A stretch of 64,000 bases of DNA from Roseiconus lacunae (GTDB taxonomy: Bacteria; Planctomycetota; Planctomycetia; Pirellulales; Pirellulaceae), in NCBI RefSeq assembly GCF_008312935.1, contig NZ_VSZO01000009.1, positions 62,001 to 126,000 of the forward strand. Direction: 5' to 3'. Position 1 is the first letter of the stretch. Every line of letters starts with the position of its first letter. A program made the position numbers and the translations under genes. The notes under the pieces were generated by a model. That model saw only the letters and a program-made list of their open reading frames with translations. It ran no database searches and was not told where the DNA came from. This document shows positions 8,988-18,344 of the stretch, in pieces.

Positions 8988-9214
8988 GTTCGACGCGTCT
9001 GGCTGGCACTCCGCTGGCGTTCACCGCTCTAAGCATGCAGATCGTGGGAGCGGATGCCCCCAAAAGGGATCGACGTTCCTGCGAACGGAAATTCCTCTTC
9101 GCGGCTCTACACACTCCTTGACCGGATCCACCGCAAAGGGGAGGACCATTGATCGAACATCGATCAATCGAATAGGCTATTGTGATCGAACGTTCCTCTG
9201 GCCGAAAAAGATCA

Positions 9215-9700
9215 ATGTCCAAAAGCGTGCTATTTGTCTGCATGGGAAATATTTGCCGTTCCCCTGCAGCAGAAGCGGTGATGAAACGGTTTGCCGAGGA
9301 ATTCGGCGCCGACGTGTCCGTCGATTCCGCCGGCACCCATGGATACCACGTTGGGGAACGGGCGGACGCGCGAATGCGTGCTGCCGCCGAAACACGCGGC
9401 TATGAATTGACCAGCATTGCCCGCAAAGTCGACAAGGCCGATCTCAAACCCGGCAAGTTCGACCTCGTGTTGGCGATGGACAATGAGAATTATCACGAAC
9501 TAGTCAATCTGGCCGGTCAACCGAGTGACCACATTCGCGTGTTCAGCGATTACCTAGACGACACGTGGCCCAACGACGTTCCCGATCCATACTACGGCGA
9601 GGACGAAGGATTCACCGAAGTTCTCGATATGCTCGAAGAAGGCTGCCCCGCGATTTTGCAAACGCTAACGGGAGAAGAACTGTTTGACGACGGCTTTTAG
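9215..9700 (+). CDS. Low-molecular-weight protein tyrosine phosphatase
   Basis: 161 aa from ATG 9215. The phosphate loop is at the N-terminus: VCMGNICRSP with Cys9 nucleophile and Arg15. The general acid is in the DPYY motif (Asp124). The length is typical for the family. Substrates may be phosphotyrosine proteins such as polysaccharide-export kinases, or phosphoarginine; no kinase or export gene is adjacent, so the target is unknown. The gene is monocistronic, with about 220 nt of non-coding DNA on either side. Confidence 0.95.
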   Translation: MSKSVLFVCMGNICRSPAAEAVMKRFAEEFGADVSVDSAGTHGYHVGERADARMRAAAETRGYELTSIARKVDKADLKPGKFDLVLAMDNENYHELVNLAGQPSDHIRVFSDYLDDTWPNDVPDPYYGEDEGFTEVLDMLEEGCPAILQTLTGEELFDDGF

Positions 9701-9900
9701 TCACGCACTCGGATGCTGCACCTGGTCATCATCAGGCTCTCTGACGGAACCGAGGACTCCCGATAAAAGAGCACGGACGAAAGAAAAGCACTGCATCAAG
9801 AATTAAGTCAGCTCTGACTATTGGACAGCCCAACGTTTCCCGCTGTGATTCTGGCTTTTTCGTTCAACCTTCGGCAAGTTCCCGCTACTGGCGTCCCTCA

Positions 9901-11211
9901 CTACGCGTAGCGCTTGATGCGGATCGCGCTCGCTTGGCCCTGTGGCGTGACGTTGACGTTGATGAATTGGTCACCCGCGGGTGTTGAGTCATTCAGACAA
10001 GCATTAATCGGGCAATCGCTGGCCAAAGGATCGGCGTTGCGAATCGGAAACAATTCCCCGCCAAGGCTGATCAAGCTGGCGATCGTTTCCACCATCCCAC
10101 CGCCGGCACCTAGGTTTCCGAAGTGCCCCTTGGCGGTTGTCACTGGGGGCTGCTTTGCCGCATCGCCGAAGACATCGGCGATTGCAGCGGCTTCTTGTGC
10201 GTCGCACTCGACGGTGCCAAGACCATGCGCATGAATGTGCCCGATCGCCTTGGGATCTTCTTCACCAAGTGCGGCGCGCAGGACATTGGCGATTGCCGTG
10301 CGAAGAAACGCTTTGCCACCCAGCGGACCAACGGCACTACTGCCATAGCCGACGACTTCGCCGAGGATGGTTGCCCCGCGGCCTTGAGCGTGTTCGAGAG
10401 ACTCGCAAACCATCGCCCCGGCGCCTTCGCCCAAGACACTGCCGTCACGACCTTCGGCAAACGGGCGACTCATCATCGTTGGATCGTCTTGTTCGCCGGC
10501 TAATGTTTCCTGCATCGCGGCGTGTAGCGAACGCAATGGGTGGATCCGTGATCCCGTTGCTCCGACGGTTAACACATCAGCATGACCACGCGAAATTGTC
10601 GAATATGCTTCGGCGATCGCCGCCCCGGCAGACGCTTCGCGAACGGTGATCGAGTTATTCGGCCCACGTAAATCGTTGTAAATTGCAATGTGGCTTGCCG
10701 GCATGTTTGGCAGGTACTTTAGCAACCACAGTGGATTGACTTCCGGCTTGCCGAGTTCGCCCCATTTTTCGAACTCAAAATTGCCGTCTTGATCGAGGCA
10801 CTTGGCGATGCCCGCTGCAAACTCTTGGGGCAGCGACATGATGTAATCCGAGCCATAGACGACTCCGAACCGAGCCCGATCGACTTCGCCATCGTTGATC
10901 GCCGAATCATGCATCGCGAGCTGAGCCGCCGCGACGCCCATTTCGATCTCGCGGCACATCACTTTGCTGCCCTTGCGGATCGTCCGCTGCAGCTTCTTAT
11001 CCATCGGTCCGTATTCGCTGATATCACCGGTGAATTCCGATGCTTCGGCGGCACTGTCAAACGGCAATACGCCATGCGGGACCTGGGTTAGCGGAGCGAT
11101 TCCGCTTTCCAAACTCCGCAACCGGGTCACCAGACCTTGTGGATCGTTTCCGAGGGGCGAGATAACACCGGTACCGGTAATCACAACCCGGCGATAAGCG
11201 ACGCTGTCCAT
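9901..11211 (-). CDS. FabF-like beta-ketoacyl synthase with Cys-to-Glu active site
   Basis: 436 aa, full-length KAS II fold starting VVITGTGVISPLGND (about 9-23). The two active-site histidines are conserved: His329 in HIHAHGLGT and His363 in KGHFGNLGAGG. The nucleophile region reads GPNNSITVREASAG, where FabF proteins have a sequence of the type IATACTSG. Glu192 therefore occupies the catalytic Cys position. By analogy with KS-beta/chain-length factors and KSQ domains (Gln at this site), the protein is predicted not to condense but to decarboxylate or partner another synthase. No ACP or partner synthase gene is in the window. Confidence 0.85.
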   Translation of the reverse strand: MDSVAYRRVVITGTGVISPLGNDPQGLVTRLRSLESGIAPLTQVPHGVLPFDSAAEASEFTGDISEYGPMDKKLQRTIRKGSKVMCREIEMGVAAAQLAMHDSAINDGEVDRARFGVVYGSDYIMSLPQEFAAGIAKCLDQDGNFEFEKWGELGKPEVNPLWLLKYLPNMPASHIAIYNDLRGPNNSITVREASAGAAIAEAYSTISRGHADVLTVGATGSRIHPLRSLHAAMQETLAGEQDDPTMMSRPFAEGRDGSVLGEGAGAMVCESLEHAQGRGATILGEVVGYGSSAVGPLGGKAFLRTAIANVLRAALGEEDPKAIGHIHAHGLGTVECDAQEAAAIADVFGDAAKQPPVTTAKGHFGNLGAGGGMVETIASLISLGGELFPIRNADPLASDCPINACLNDSTPAGDQFINVNVTPQGQASAIRIKRYA

Positions 11212-11353
11212 AAATCAATTGCAACGACAGGGGGAACGTAGAATCAGCACGGTCATTCTACGCTTTAGGGGAATTAGCAAAGAGGGGGCATGCTGGCCGA
11301 ACCGACCAAGCTGATCATTGAATCTTCATCTTGCTCGGCAGCGTCGCTCGCGA

Positions 11354-12652
11354 TCAATAGCGACCTCGGTTGGGGGCAACCACACCCTGCGAAATCTGTG
11401 GTACCAATGGCGTCGTCGTCAAGTTGTCCGATGCTCGGCCGCGGTATTCGATAAACATCAACGCATCGGCCCGGCCGGCGGTTGTCCCGGTGATCATCTC
11501 AAGATTAAGCAGCGGCACCGCAGCCTGCGGGCGTTCGGGGCTGGCGATCACGCCGCACGAGAGCAGTAGCACCATGTCTGACGGCCAGCGGAACCGCTCG
11601 TGCAGACGCCAACTAACCACTTGCGGAACATCGATCTTCGTTCGGTAAGCGGTACCATCGGGAAGTGGTAAGTCCAACTCGACGGGTTTGAGTTTATCGA
11701 CTTGGTCAATCTCCGCCTTGATCACGCAATCAAGTGCGGTGCGATCGACCGTCAGCAGCGGACTGATTTCCAAGCGATAGCCTTCTTGGATCTCGCCGGT
11801 TTCGGGTTCATACGGTGGCCATCCGGTCGATGCGGGCTTCACATTGCGAACATAATTTCGCCCACGCGTACTGGCCAGCTTTTGGGTTTGTCCGTTATAG
11901 GTGACCAAGTCGAGCGACTGGACCAAGCGGGTATCCGTTCGTTGCCGCAGAATGTTCATCACCAACGCGGCATTTTCTTTGCTTAAAAGCCAAGCTTGAA
12001 CGCCGGGGGAATCGACCGCCACGTGCTGCATCAACAGGTGCGCCCGGCTTCGCCAATTTGGATTGCCAACGGTCATTACCTTTAGCGACAGCAGCTGTGG
12101 GTCTTTCTCGCCGGCGACGAATCGGTCCACAATGCCGGCAACCACTTCGTGCATTTCATCGGTATGGTAAACGGACAGCTTGTCACGACTGGCGTTCAAG
12201 AAACCCAACGGGGAAGTGAACCACGCGTCGGTGCCTGTTTCTCGCAAAATCCAATCAATCACCGCTTGTTCGGGGCGATCGTGGTTTCGCAAGTACCCGG
12301 TGTAAGGTCGCAGATCCCAGTCACGCTTCCTTTGCCCGGCGTCGTTTGGCAACGACGAGCCTTGTGAACCGCTTTGCATCGCGGCCCGCTGCATACTCGG
12401 CGGGGTCTCCGGTGCTTGGACATTACGTGCTGCCGGGGGCGACGGATTCGCAGGGAGGGCGTTGTTTGCCGGAAGTGAATTCGGAGCCGCCGCCACGGCA
12501 GGCGGGGCAGCCATATTTCCTGGCAAACCCAAGGCCTGTGCAGAGACCGGTGAGGCGTCGATTGCCGACATCCCAGCACACGCGACCGCCATCGCGACGA
12601 TGCCGCGGCGAATTGCTCTTGGAGTCATTAAATTCGAAAGAGAAGTACGCAT
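11354..12652 (-). CDS. Secreted planctomycete protein of unknown function
   Basis: 432 aa with a signal peptide (hydrophobic about 17-36, cleavage near SPVSAQA) followed by an Ala/Pro/Asn-rich linker to about residue 80. The body is strand-rich. Its C-terminal 170 residues have alternating strands of the type YRLEISPLLTVDRTALDCVI and ADALMFIEYRGRAS, superficially like secretin or N-domain repeats, but no secretin signature is complete. Function unknown. The gene lies alone between a repeat-bearing gap and the FabF-like gene. A 26-bp palindrome sits about 29 nt upstream of its start. Confidence 0.7.
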   Translation of the reverse strand: MRTSLSNLMTPRAIRRGIVAMAVACAGMSAIDASPVSAQALGLPGNMAAPPAVAAAPNSLPANNALPANPSPPAARNVQAPETPPSMQRAAMQSGSQGSSLPNDAGQRKRDWDLRPYTGYLRNHDRPEQAVIDWILRETGTDAWFTSPLGFLNASRDKLSVYHTDEMHEVVAGIVDRFVAGEKDPQLLSLKVMTVGNPNWRSRAHLLMQHVAVDSPGVQAWLLSKENAALVMNILRQRTDTRLVQSLDLVTYNGQTQKLASTRGRNYVRNVKPASTGWPPYEPETGEIQEGYRLEISPLLTVDRTALDCVIKAEIDQVDKLKPVELDLPLPDGTAYRTKIDVPQVVSWRLHERFRWPSDMVLLLSCGVIASPERPQAAVPLLNLEMITGTTAGRADALMFIEYRGRASDNLTTTPLVPQISQGVVAPNRGRY

Positions 12653-13082
12653 GTCCCAACCGGTTTAGCGGAAATCGAAGGCGATTTGGAAAAAATTTTC
12701 AATCGCTCTAAAGACGCTATAGCGGGATCGCGGCACCTGCGGCAAGGCGTTTTCGAAAACTGTCGCGAAGTCCTGGCCTTCTGTTTAGCAGCAGGCCAAA
12801 CGATTTGCTCCGTGCGAATGGTTAGTTTCCGGATGCTTCGTCGAAATCCAGAAACGAGGACTTGGGTTGTCGCAGAAACTGCCAAGGCAATTGGCGCGTC
12901 GCTTCGATAGAGAACCTAGCTGTTTCCCATCACCCGACGGGTGCTCGCGTCCGTGATTGCGGCACAACCGTGGCTAACGCCATTCGGTTTGTTTCCATAA
13001 CCGTGGCTAACGCCATTCGGCTTATTCAGAACTTAAAAGAAGCCTACGTGAACGCCGGCTCAATGATGCGGCGGCGGCAGGA
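12653..13082. other. Gene-free gap with palindrome and repeat copies
   Basis: This is about 430 nt with no convincing frame. It holds an AT-centred palindrome at 12681-12706 (GCGATT and AATCGC flanking GAAAA/TTTTC). The palindrome lies just upstream of the start of the secreted-protein gene and so could be an operator or 5'-UTR hairpin. The dispersed repeat copies are at 12966-13025. Confidence 0.6.
12966..13025. repeat. Dispersed palindromic intergenic repeat, copy 3 (two direct arms)
   Basis: Two direct copies of AACCGTGGCTAACGCCATTC occur at 12966-12985 and 12999-13018, each continuing GG plus a pyrimidine-rich tail. A degenerate inverted arm may lie at about 12930-12957. These are the cleanest copies of the family half-site in the window. 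Confidence 0.75.
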
Positions 13083-13445
13083 TCACGCGTCGGCGGCGTG
13101 CTCTTGAAGCTCTTCGAGCGACGCGAATTCAAGCGTCGAAATGTGCGTCGCGTCCAGCACGACCCGGGGAGCCATCCCGGCGTCATATGCTTCTTTCCAA
13201 CGTGCCGCACACAAGCACCAACGATCGCCGGGCTTGAGCCCCGGAAAACGGTAGGTGGGGTTGGGGGTCGAGAGGTCATTCCCGCGCGACTTGCTGAATT
13301 CCAAAAAGTCTGCCGTCATCACCGCACAAACGGTGTGCAATCCAGAATCGGAGGCTCCAGTATTACAGCACCCATCCCGGTAGAAACCGGTCATCGGATC
13401 GGTCCCACACTCGCCTAAATCTGTCCCCAATACATTCTTCGCCAT
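13083..13445 (-). CDS. DUF2237 family protein
   Basis: 120 aa from ATG 13445, where the family consensus begins (MAKNVLGTDLGECGTDPMTG). The family's Cys- and Gly-rich core is intact: FYRDGCCNTG (about 22-31), GLHTVCAVMT (about 37-46), FLEFSKSRGNDLSTP (about 49-63) and GLKPGDRWCLCAARW (about 72-86). No biochemical role is established for the family. The conserved Cys, Asp and His residues suggest metal or redox chemistry, which is inference. The gene is convergent to nothing and flanked by a repeat-bearing gap. Confidence 0.9.
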   Translation of the reverse strand: MAKNVLGTDLGECGTDPMTGFYRDGCCNTGASDSGLHTVCAVMTADFLEFSKSRGNDLSTPNPTYRFPGLKPGDRWCLCAARWKEAYDAGMAPRVVLDATHISTLEFASLEELQEHAADA

Positions 13446-13670
13446 CAATTCCCGCCCGTCGCTACCGTGTGTCACCCCAACGATCAACTCAACGCTGTCA
13501 AGTGTAACCGGTTGGCACAGGGTGTGTCATCGGTCGACCACCCACCAGCAGCAAACGTAGCCAACGGGGAGCAGATTGTTATGATGTTGGGTGCCACCGG
13601 TCGGCGCCTGGTACTGCTGCGCTCGCCCGACCCGCAACTACGCCCCTCTCTTGTTTAGTTTTTCAAGCCC

Positions 13671-16061
13671 ATGGATGAGCCCAGCACATCGAATTCGACG
13701 CTTTTACGGCACTTGACGCCCGAGCAGCAAAGTGCGGTCGTACATATCGATGGACCGATGCTAACGCTGGCCGGACCTGGAAGTGGCAAGACGCGCGTCG
13801 TCACACACCGGATCGCCCACCTGCTCGAACACGGCATCCCCGAATGGCAAATTGCGGCGTTGACGTTCACCAACAAGGCCGCCGACGAGATGCGTGCCCG
13901 AGTCGACGCGCTGGTTCCCGGCAAACAAGTCTGGATGGGTACGTTTCACCGTTTTTGCGCGCAGCTACTGCGTCGCTACGCGTCGATGGTCGGGCTTCAA
14001 GAAAACTACTCGATCTACGACACCAGCGATTCCAAGCAAGCAATGAAACGTGCGATTGCTGCGGCTGGCGTGTCGACCTCGCATGCCTCACCAGACATGA
14101 TCGCCAATCTGATCAGTAAGGCGAAGAACAAGCTGATCACACCGGACGTCTGGCAAGCTCAGATGCTCAGCCCTCAGGAAAAGGTCGCATCGCAGGTTTA
14201 TCCGATCTACCAACAACAGCTGTTGACCGCCAACGCCGTCGACTTTGATGACTTGCTGCTACATGTCGCGAACCTGTTGCGACAAAATCCCGAGTTGCGA
14301 TCCGACTTGGACGCGCACTTTCGATACATCATGGTCGATGAGTACCAGGACACGAACCTTGCGCAATACGCCATCGTGCGCGGCTTGTCGGTCGATTACC
14401 CGAACTTAGCGGTCACCGGAGACCCCGATCAATCGATCTATGGATGGCGAGGCGCGGACCTGAATAACATCCTGGATTTCGAAAAGGATTACCCGGATGT
14501 TAAAACAGTACGTCTGGAACAAAACTATCGTAGCACGCCAAATATCCTTCGCGCCGCCGATCAATTGATCCGGCACAATCGCCGCCGAAAACAAAAAGAC
14601 CTCTTTACCGACAACGACGAGGGCGCACCGGTCACCCTTCGGATCTGTTCGGATGGTTTTGACGAAGCCGACTCGATTGCCGACGAAATTGTCAACCTGA
14701 TCGCGTGCGAAACGGCTCGCCCGAGCGACTTCGCGATCTTCTGCCGCATGAACTCGCTAACGCGATCGGTCGAGCATGCGCTGCGTGGCCGTGGAGTCCC
14801 CTACCAAATCGTCAACGGCGTTGAGTTCTATCAACGCAAAGAAGTCAAAGACGTCTTATCGTACCTCCACTTGGTAAACAATCCCGGTCATGATGTAGCA
14901 CTGACCCGCGTGATCAACACGCCCACACGCGGTATCGGCGCGAAAACAATTGAACGACTTCAGGGATTCGCAGACCGCAACGCGATCCCGATGCTCGAAG
15001 CGGCACGCCGAGTCGACGAGATCGACGCGCTTGCCAAACGTAGCCGCACCATGGTCAGCAAATTCGTCGATCTGTACGACAAAATCGCAACCAAAGCGAC
15101 CGCGTCTTTAGAGGACTTGATGCGGTACCTGGTCCAAGAAACCAAGTACGATCAGTACCTCGAAAAAACGGCCAGTGACAGCGATGACTCCAGTCCCACG
15201 GCCAACATCGACGAGCTGATTACTGCGGGTGCCGACTTCGATCGTCGGCACCCCGAGGACGGATCGCTTGACACGTTCCTCGAACAAGTTGCCTTGGTGA
15301 GCGACACGGATGCATTCGACGATAGCGACGAACGCGTCACGCTGATGACACTGCATGCATCGAAAGGCTTGGAATTCCCTCGCGTCTACATCATCGGTGT
15401 CGAAGACGACCTGTTGCCTCACAAGCGTTCCAAAGACGACGATTCACAATTCGAAGAAGAGCGACGACTGTTTTTCGTTGGCATTACCCGTGCCGAACAA
15501 ACGCTGCAAATCAGTTGCTGCAAACGGCGGATGATTCGTGGCGAACGACGTCCGGTGATCCCCAGTCCATTCCTCAATGAACTTCCGCTCGATGAAATTA
15601 AGCGCGTCGACACGTCGGTCAATCGAGGCCCCTGGTTCGACAGCGTTGACCAGAGCACGCCGTCGGACTGGGACATGCCCGAGATCCAAGTCAACGCGAA
15701 CGAGGACACTTCGTTCGACTTTGGTGCGAACACCAACCAAACCAATGAAGCCGTCGCGGCGTTCGATGGTCCGGACGATTCAGACATTACGATGACGCCG
15801 GACGAGCCCCCGACCGAGCCTTCAAGTACTGCAGCCGTCCCAGAGATCGGTGCGTTGAAAACGGCAGCAGATTTGATGACCGTCAACCGACCGCCGATCA
15901 CTGCGTTTCAAGAAGGAACCCAAGTACGACACATGGACTACGGAGTCGGTACGATCATCGCTGTCAGCGGACGGGGCCCCAAACGGATGGCACGCGTTCG
16001 CTTTGGCGAAGAAGAGCACAGCTTTCGCTTGGCCTTCGCTCCGCTACAGATTGAAGATTAG
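13671..16061 (+). CDS. pcrA: ATP-dependent DNA helicase, UvrD/PcrA type
   Basis: 796 aa SF1A helicase. Visible motifs: Q-motif and LTPEQQSAV near the start, Walker A TLAGPGSGKTRVVTHRIAHL (about 29-48), motif Ia ALTFTNKAADEMRAR, motif II IMVDEYQDTN, motif III VTGDPDQSIYGWRGA, motif IV RLEQNYRSTPNILRAA, motif V TLMTLHASKGLEFPRVYIIG and motif VI RRLFFVGITRAEQ. A C-terminal Tudor-like segment (VRHMDYGVGTIIAVSGRGP) matches the PcrA-specific tail that contacts RNA polymerase. It unwinds DNA in repair and replication. An acidic low-complexity insert precedes the tail. Confidence 0.96.
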   Translation: MDEPSTSNSTLLRHLTPEQQSAVVHIDGPMLTLAGPGSGKTRVVTHRIAHLLEHGIPEWQIAALTFTNKAADEMRARVDALVPGKQVWMGTFHRFCAQLLRRYASMVGLQENYSIYDTSDSKQAMKRAIAAAGVSTSHASPDMIANLISKAKNKLITPDVWQAQMLSPQEKVASQVYPIYQQQLLTANAVDFDDLLLHVANLLRQNPELRSDLDAHFRYIMVDEYQDTNLAQYAIVRGLSVDYPNLAVTGDPDQSIYGWRGADLNNILDFEKDYPDVKTVRLEQNYRSTPNILRAADQLIRHNRRRKQKDLFTDNDEGAPVTLRICSDGFDEADSIADEIVNLIACETARPSDFAIFCRMNSLTRSVEHALRGRGVPYQIVNGVEFYQRKEVKDVLSYLHLVNNPGHDVALTRVINTPTRGIGAKTIERLQGFADRNAIPMLEAARRVDEIDALAKRSRTMVSKFVDLYDKIATKATASLEDLMRYLVQETKYDQYLEKTASDSDDSSPTANIDELITAGADFDRRHPEDGSLDTFLEQVALVSDTDAFDDSDERVTLMTLHASKGLEFPRVYIIGVEDDLLPHKRSKDDDSQFEEERRLFFVGITRAEQTLQISCCKRRMIRGERRPVIPSPFLNELPLDEIKRVDTSVNRGPWFDSVDQSTPSDWDMPEIQVNANEDTSFDFGANTNQTNEAVAAFDGPDDSDITMTPDEPPTEPSSTAAVPEIGALKTAADLMTVNRPPITAFQEGTQVRHMDYGVGTIIAVSGRGPKRMARVRFGEEEHSFRLAFAPLQIED

Positions 16062-16082
16062 TTTTTTGTTCCCCTCCAATCG

Positions 16083-16105
16083 ATCGACCGATTTGCTCGG
16101 TCGAT
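16083..16105. terminator. Perfect 9-bp hairpin between convergent genes
   Basis: ATCGACCGA, a 5-nt loop and TCGGTCGAT form a perfect stem between the convergent pcrA and YitT-like genes. There is no U-run directly after the stem on either strand; a T6 run lies on the other side. Termination is therefore plausible but not certain. Confidence 0.4.
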
Positions 16106-16135
16106 TCGAGCAACCAATGACCGACGCAAGGCTCA

Positions 16136-16167
16136 GAAACACTTGTGATTCGAAACACTTGTGATTC
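16136..16167. repeat. Perfect 16-bp tandem duplication
   Basis: The unit GAAACACTTGTGATTC occurs twice head to tail, 9 nt from the 3' end of the YitT-like gene. It looks like a recent replication-slippage duplication. Confidence 0.9.
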
Positions 16168-16175
16168 GACGCCCA

Positions 16176-17057
16176 CTACCCGATCGGCGAGATGTAGTAG
16201 CGTCCGGACACTCCTTCGATGTCATGGTAGTAGTGAAAACAATCGGGGTCGGCGGACTCGACAGCCGCCATCACTTGCGGCAATTCTTCATGGGTGATGA
16301 TCGTACGCACGATGACAAACGAATCACCACTGCGTCCACCGGTCCCTTGATGTGTCGTGTAAGTTCGGTGCTCGGATGCTTGGGTAATCGCGTTCCCAAC
16401 TTCTTTCTCACACCGAGTAACGATCGCAAACATCGTGATTTTGAACTTCCGATATAAGTTATTCAGGGTTTCCGCAGACGCGAAGATATAAATGCACGTG
16501 TACATCAACGTGTTGACAACCGACTCGAATTGTCCGTTTTTCAGATAGTCCATCAGCAACCCAAAACCGGTTGAACCGATTGCCGCCACGATCGCAATTG
16601 AGCCGACCGGTTTGAGATACTTCGCGGCGAAGTAGGCTCCCAAAATGTCCTCGTCCCCGGTGGATCCACGATGGGTGAACGCGAGTGCTTTCGCGACGCC
16701 CGCGAGCAGACCACCGAAAAGTACCAAAATGATCCGCTCGTTTTGTGGTTCTGGCTGGGCAAATTGCAGTTCAGGCAAAAATGCAAGTCCGGCGACCACC
16801 GTCGCGACGACGATGAATGACCGCCACGCAAACACCCGGCTGACGCGAAAGAACGCAAACGTCAACAGCACCAATTGAAACAACAGGTATAGCCCGATAA
16901 ATAGCCAGTAGCTGTCATAGTAGTAGGACAGGGCCGTTGCGATCCCCTCGGTCCCCGTCAGCACCACCTTGGATGGCAAAACAAAGTATTTCAGGGCGAG
17001 TGCATACAAGAAACCAGCCAAGAGAATCGCGGTATAGTCGATCAAGTATCGACGCAT
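16176..17057 (-). CDS. YitT-like multi-span membrane protein with C-terminal DUF2179-type domain
   Basis: 293 aa from ATG 17057, where MRRYLIDYTAILLAGFLYAL begins a typical first span. Five to six hydrophobic segments occupy residues of about 8-190, with the family-like GTEGIATALSYYYD and HRGSTGDEDILGAYFA loops. The C-terminal 90 residues are a soluble alpha/beta domain (KITMFAIVTRCEKEVGNAI) like DUF2179. The family's transported substrate is unknown. The frame is open upstream to 17162 because a 24-bp in-frame tandem duplication precedes the start; that extension (repeating GFVIERC) is probably not translated. Confidence 0.85.
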   Translation of the reverse strand: MRRYLIDYTAILLAGFLYALALKYFVLPSKVVLTGTEGIATALSYYYDSYWLFIGLYLLFQLVLLTFAFFRVSRVFAWRSFIVVATVVAGLAFLPELQFAQPEPQNERIILVLFGGLLAGVAKALAFTHRGSTGDEDILGAYFAAKYLKPVGSIAIVAAIGSTGFGLLMDYLKNGQFESVVNTLMYTCIYIFASAETLNNLYRKFKITMFAIVTRCEKEVGNAITQASEHRTYTTHQGTGGRSGDSFVIVRTIITHEELPQVMAAVESADPDCFHYYHDIEGVSGRYYISPIG

Positions 17058-17107
17058 AGGGGGTCGTCCGTGCAAGGAAGGCGAAAGTGTGAGAATACAA
17101 ATACGAA

Positions 17108-17155
17108 TACATCGCTCGATAACAAAGCCTGTACATCGCTCGATAACAAAGCCTG
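17108..17155. repeat. Perfect 24-bp tandem duplication
   Basis: Two identical 24-nt units are directly adjacent (17108-17131 and 17132-17155; core ATCGCTCGATAACAAAGCC). They lie about 50 nt upstream of the YitT-like start. The unit length is a multiple of three, so it leaves the upstream open frame intact. Confidence 0.95.
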
Positions 17156-17192
17156 GCGACATTTAAAGAAAGATAACGGCTGTTGGGCAAGT

Positions 17193-18344
17193 TCACCCAC
17201 CGGTCGTTGGTAGCAGAATCTTCACCGTGGTCCCCTTTCCGACCTGACTGTCGATCTCGATCTCACCACCATTCTTTTCCAGGATCAATCGGCACAGGGG
17301 AAGCCCCAGCCCCATGCCACGCGATTTGGTCGAATAAAACGGCTCCATAATCCTGCCGAGCAACTCGTTCTCGATCCCCATTCCTTCGTCCTCGATAACT
17401 AACGTCAAACCATGGTCCTCTGCCGCGATACGAACTGTGATGGTGCCTTCGTGCGACATCGCTTCGATGGCGTTGCGGAATAGATTCCGAAAAACGATCT
17501 GCATCTGTGCTGAATCGACCATCACGGGGGGCAGATCCGAAGCATGATCGAACTGAAAACGAATCGTCGCGGGGAACGCTTCCTTAGTAATCAGAGTCTT
17601 GATCAACCAGATCAAGTCGGTCTCTTGTCGTTCGGCATCGCGCATTCGTGACGTCGCGGACAAGGCCGACACGATAGTATCGATCACCGCGACCTGCCTC
17701 TCGATTCGGCGAAGGTGCTCCTGTCGCTTAGCCTCACTAACCTCAGTCGCATTAAGCAGAAAGTACGCCGAACTTTTGAGTACGTTCAAAGGATTGCGAA
17801 TCTCATGGGCGATCCCACCGGAGACCCGTCCCATTGCCGCAAACTTTTCTTCGTGGCTAAGTTCGACCTGTGTTTGCCGCAACTCTTCCGATCGAGATTG
17901 AACCTGTCGTTCCAAATCGTGACTGAGTTCTTCGAGTCGGCTTTCGGTCGCTTTGACGTCACTGATGTCGCGAAGGATCCCCGTAAAGAATCGATCGCCA
18001 TCGACGACGGACTCGCTCACGGCGAGATGGACAGGAAAGATGGTGCCATCTTTTCTGCGGCCCTGGACTTCTCGGCTGAGCCCCAAAATGTGAGCTTCAC
18101 CGGTTCGCAAAAATCGATCGAGAAACCAATCGTGTTCCCGCTGCTCAGACTCAGGAAGAAGCACACCGACGTTGAAACCGATGACTTCGTCAGGTCGGTA
18201 CCCAAACAATCGCTCGGTCGCCGGATTAGCGGATAAGATGATCCCCGCGGTGTCGATGGTCACGATTGCGTCGACCGCATTTCGCAATAGCGATTCCAGT
18301 AATGCGAGGCGGCGTTCGGAGGAATCGGAAAAAGCGGAGCCCAT
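17193..18344 (-). CDS. PAS-domain sensor histidine kinase, NtrB-like
   Basis: 383 aa from ATG 18344. A PAS domain (about 19-125, AGIILSANPATERLFGYRPD) is followed by a coiled coil. The HisKA box GGIAHEIRNPLNVLKSSAYF has the phospho-accepting His at about 172. The ATPase domain has an N box (FRNLFRNAIEAM), G1 (DEGMGIENE) and G2 (SRGMGLGLPL). There is no membrane span, so it is cytoplasmic. It is divergent from the NtrC-type activator at 18693, the usual arrangement of a cognate pair. It probably phosphorylates that regulator in response to an unknown intracellular signal. Confidence 0.92.
   Translation of the reverse strand: MGSAFSDSSERRLALLESLLRNAVDAIVTIDTAGIILSANPATERLFGYRPDEVIGFNVGVLLPESEQREHDWFLDRFLRTGEAHILGLSREVQGRRKDGTIFPVHLAVSESVVDGDRFFTGILRDISDVKATESRLEELSHDLERQVQSRSEELRQTQVELSHEEKFAAMGRVSGGIAHEIRNPLNVLKSSAYFLLNATEVSEAKRQEHLRRIERQVAVIDTIVSALSATSRMRDAERQETDLIWLIKTLITKEAFPATIRFQFDHASDLPPVMVDSAQMQIVFRNLFRNAIEAMSHEGTITVRIAAEDHGLTLVIEDEGMGIENELLGRIMEPFYSTKSRGMGLGLPLCRLILEKNGGEIEIDSQVGKGTTVKILLPTTGG

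Noticed and set aside
17058-17162. 35-residue N-terminal extension of the YitT-like protein
   Set aside because: It is made mostly of the duplicated 24-bp unit and precedes a typical first membrane span with its own ATG; the shorter start is preferred.
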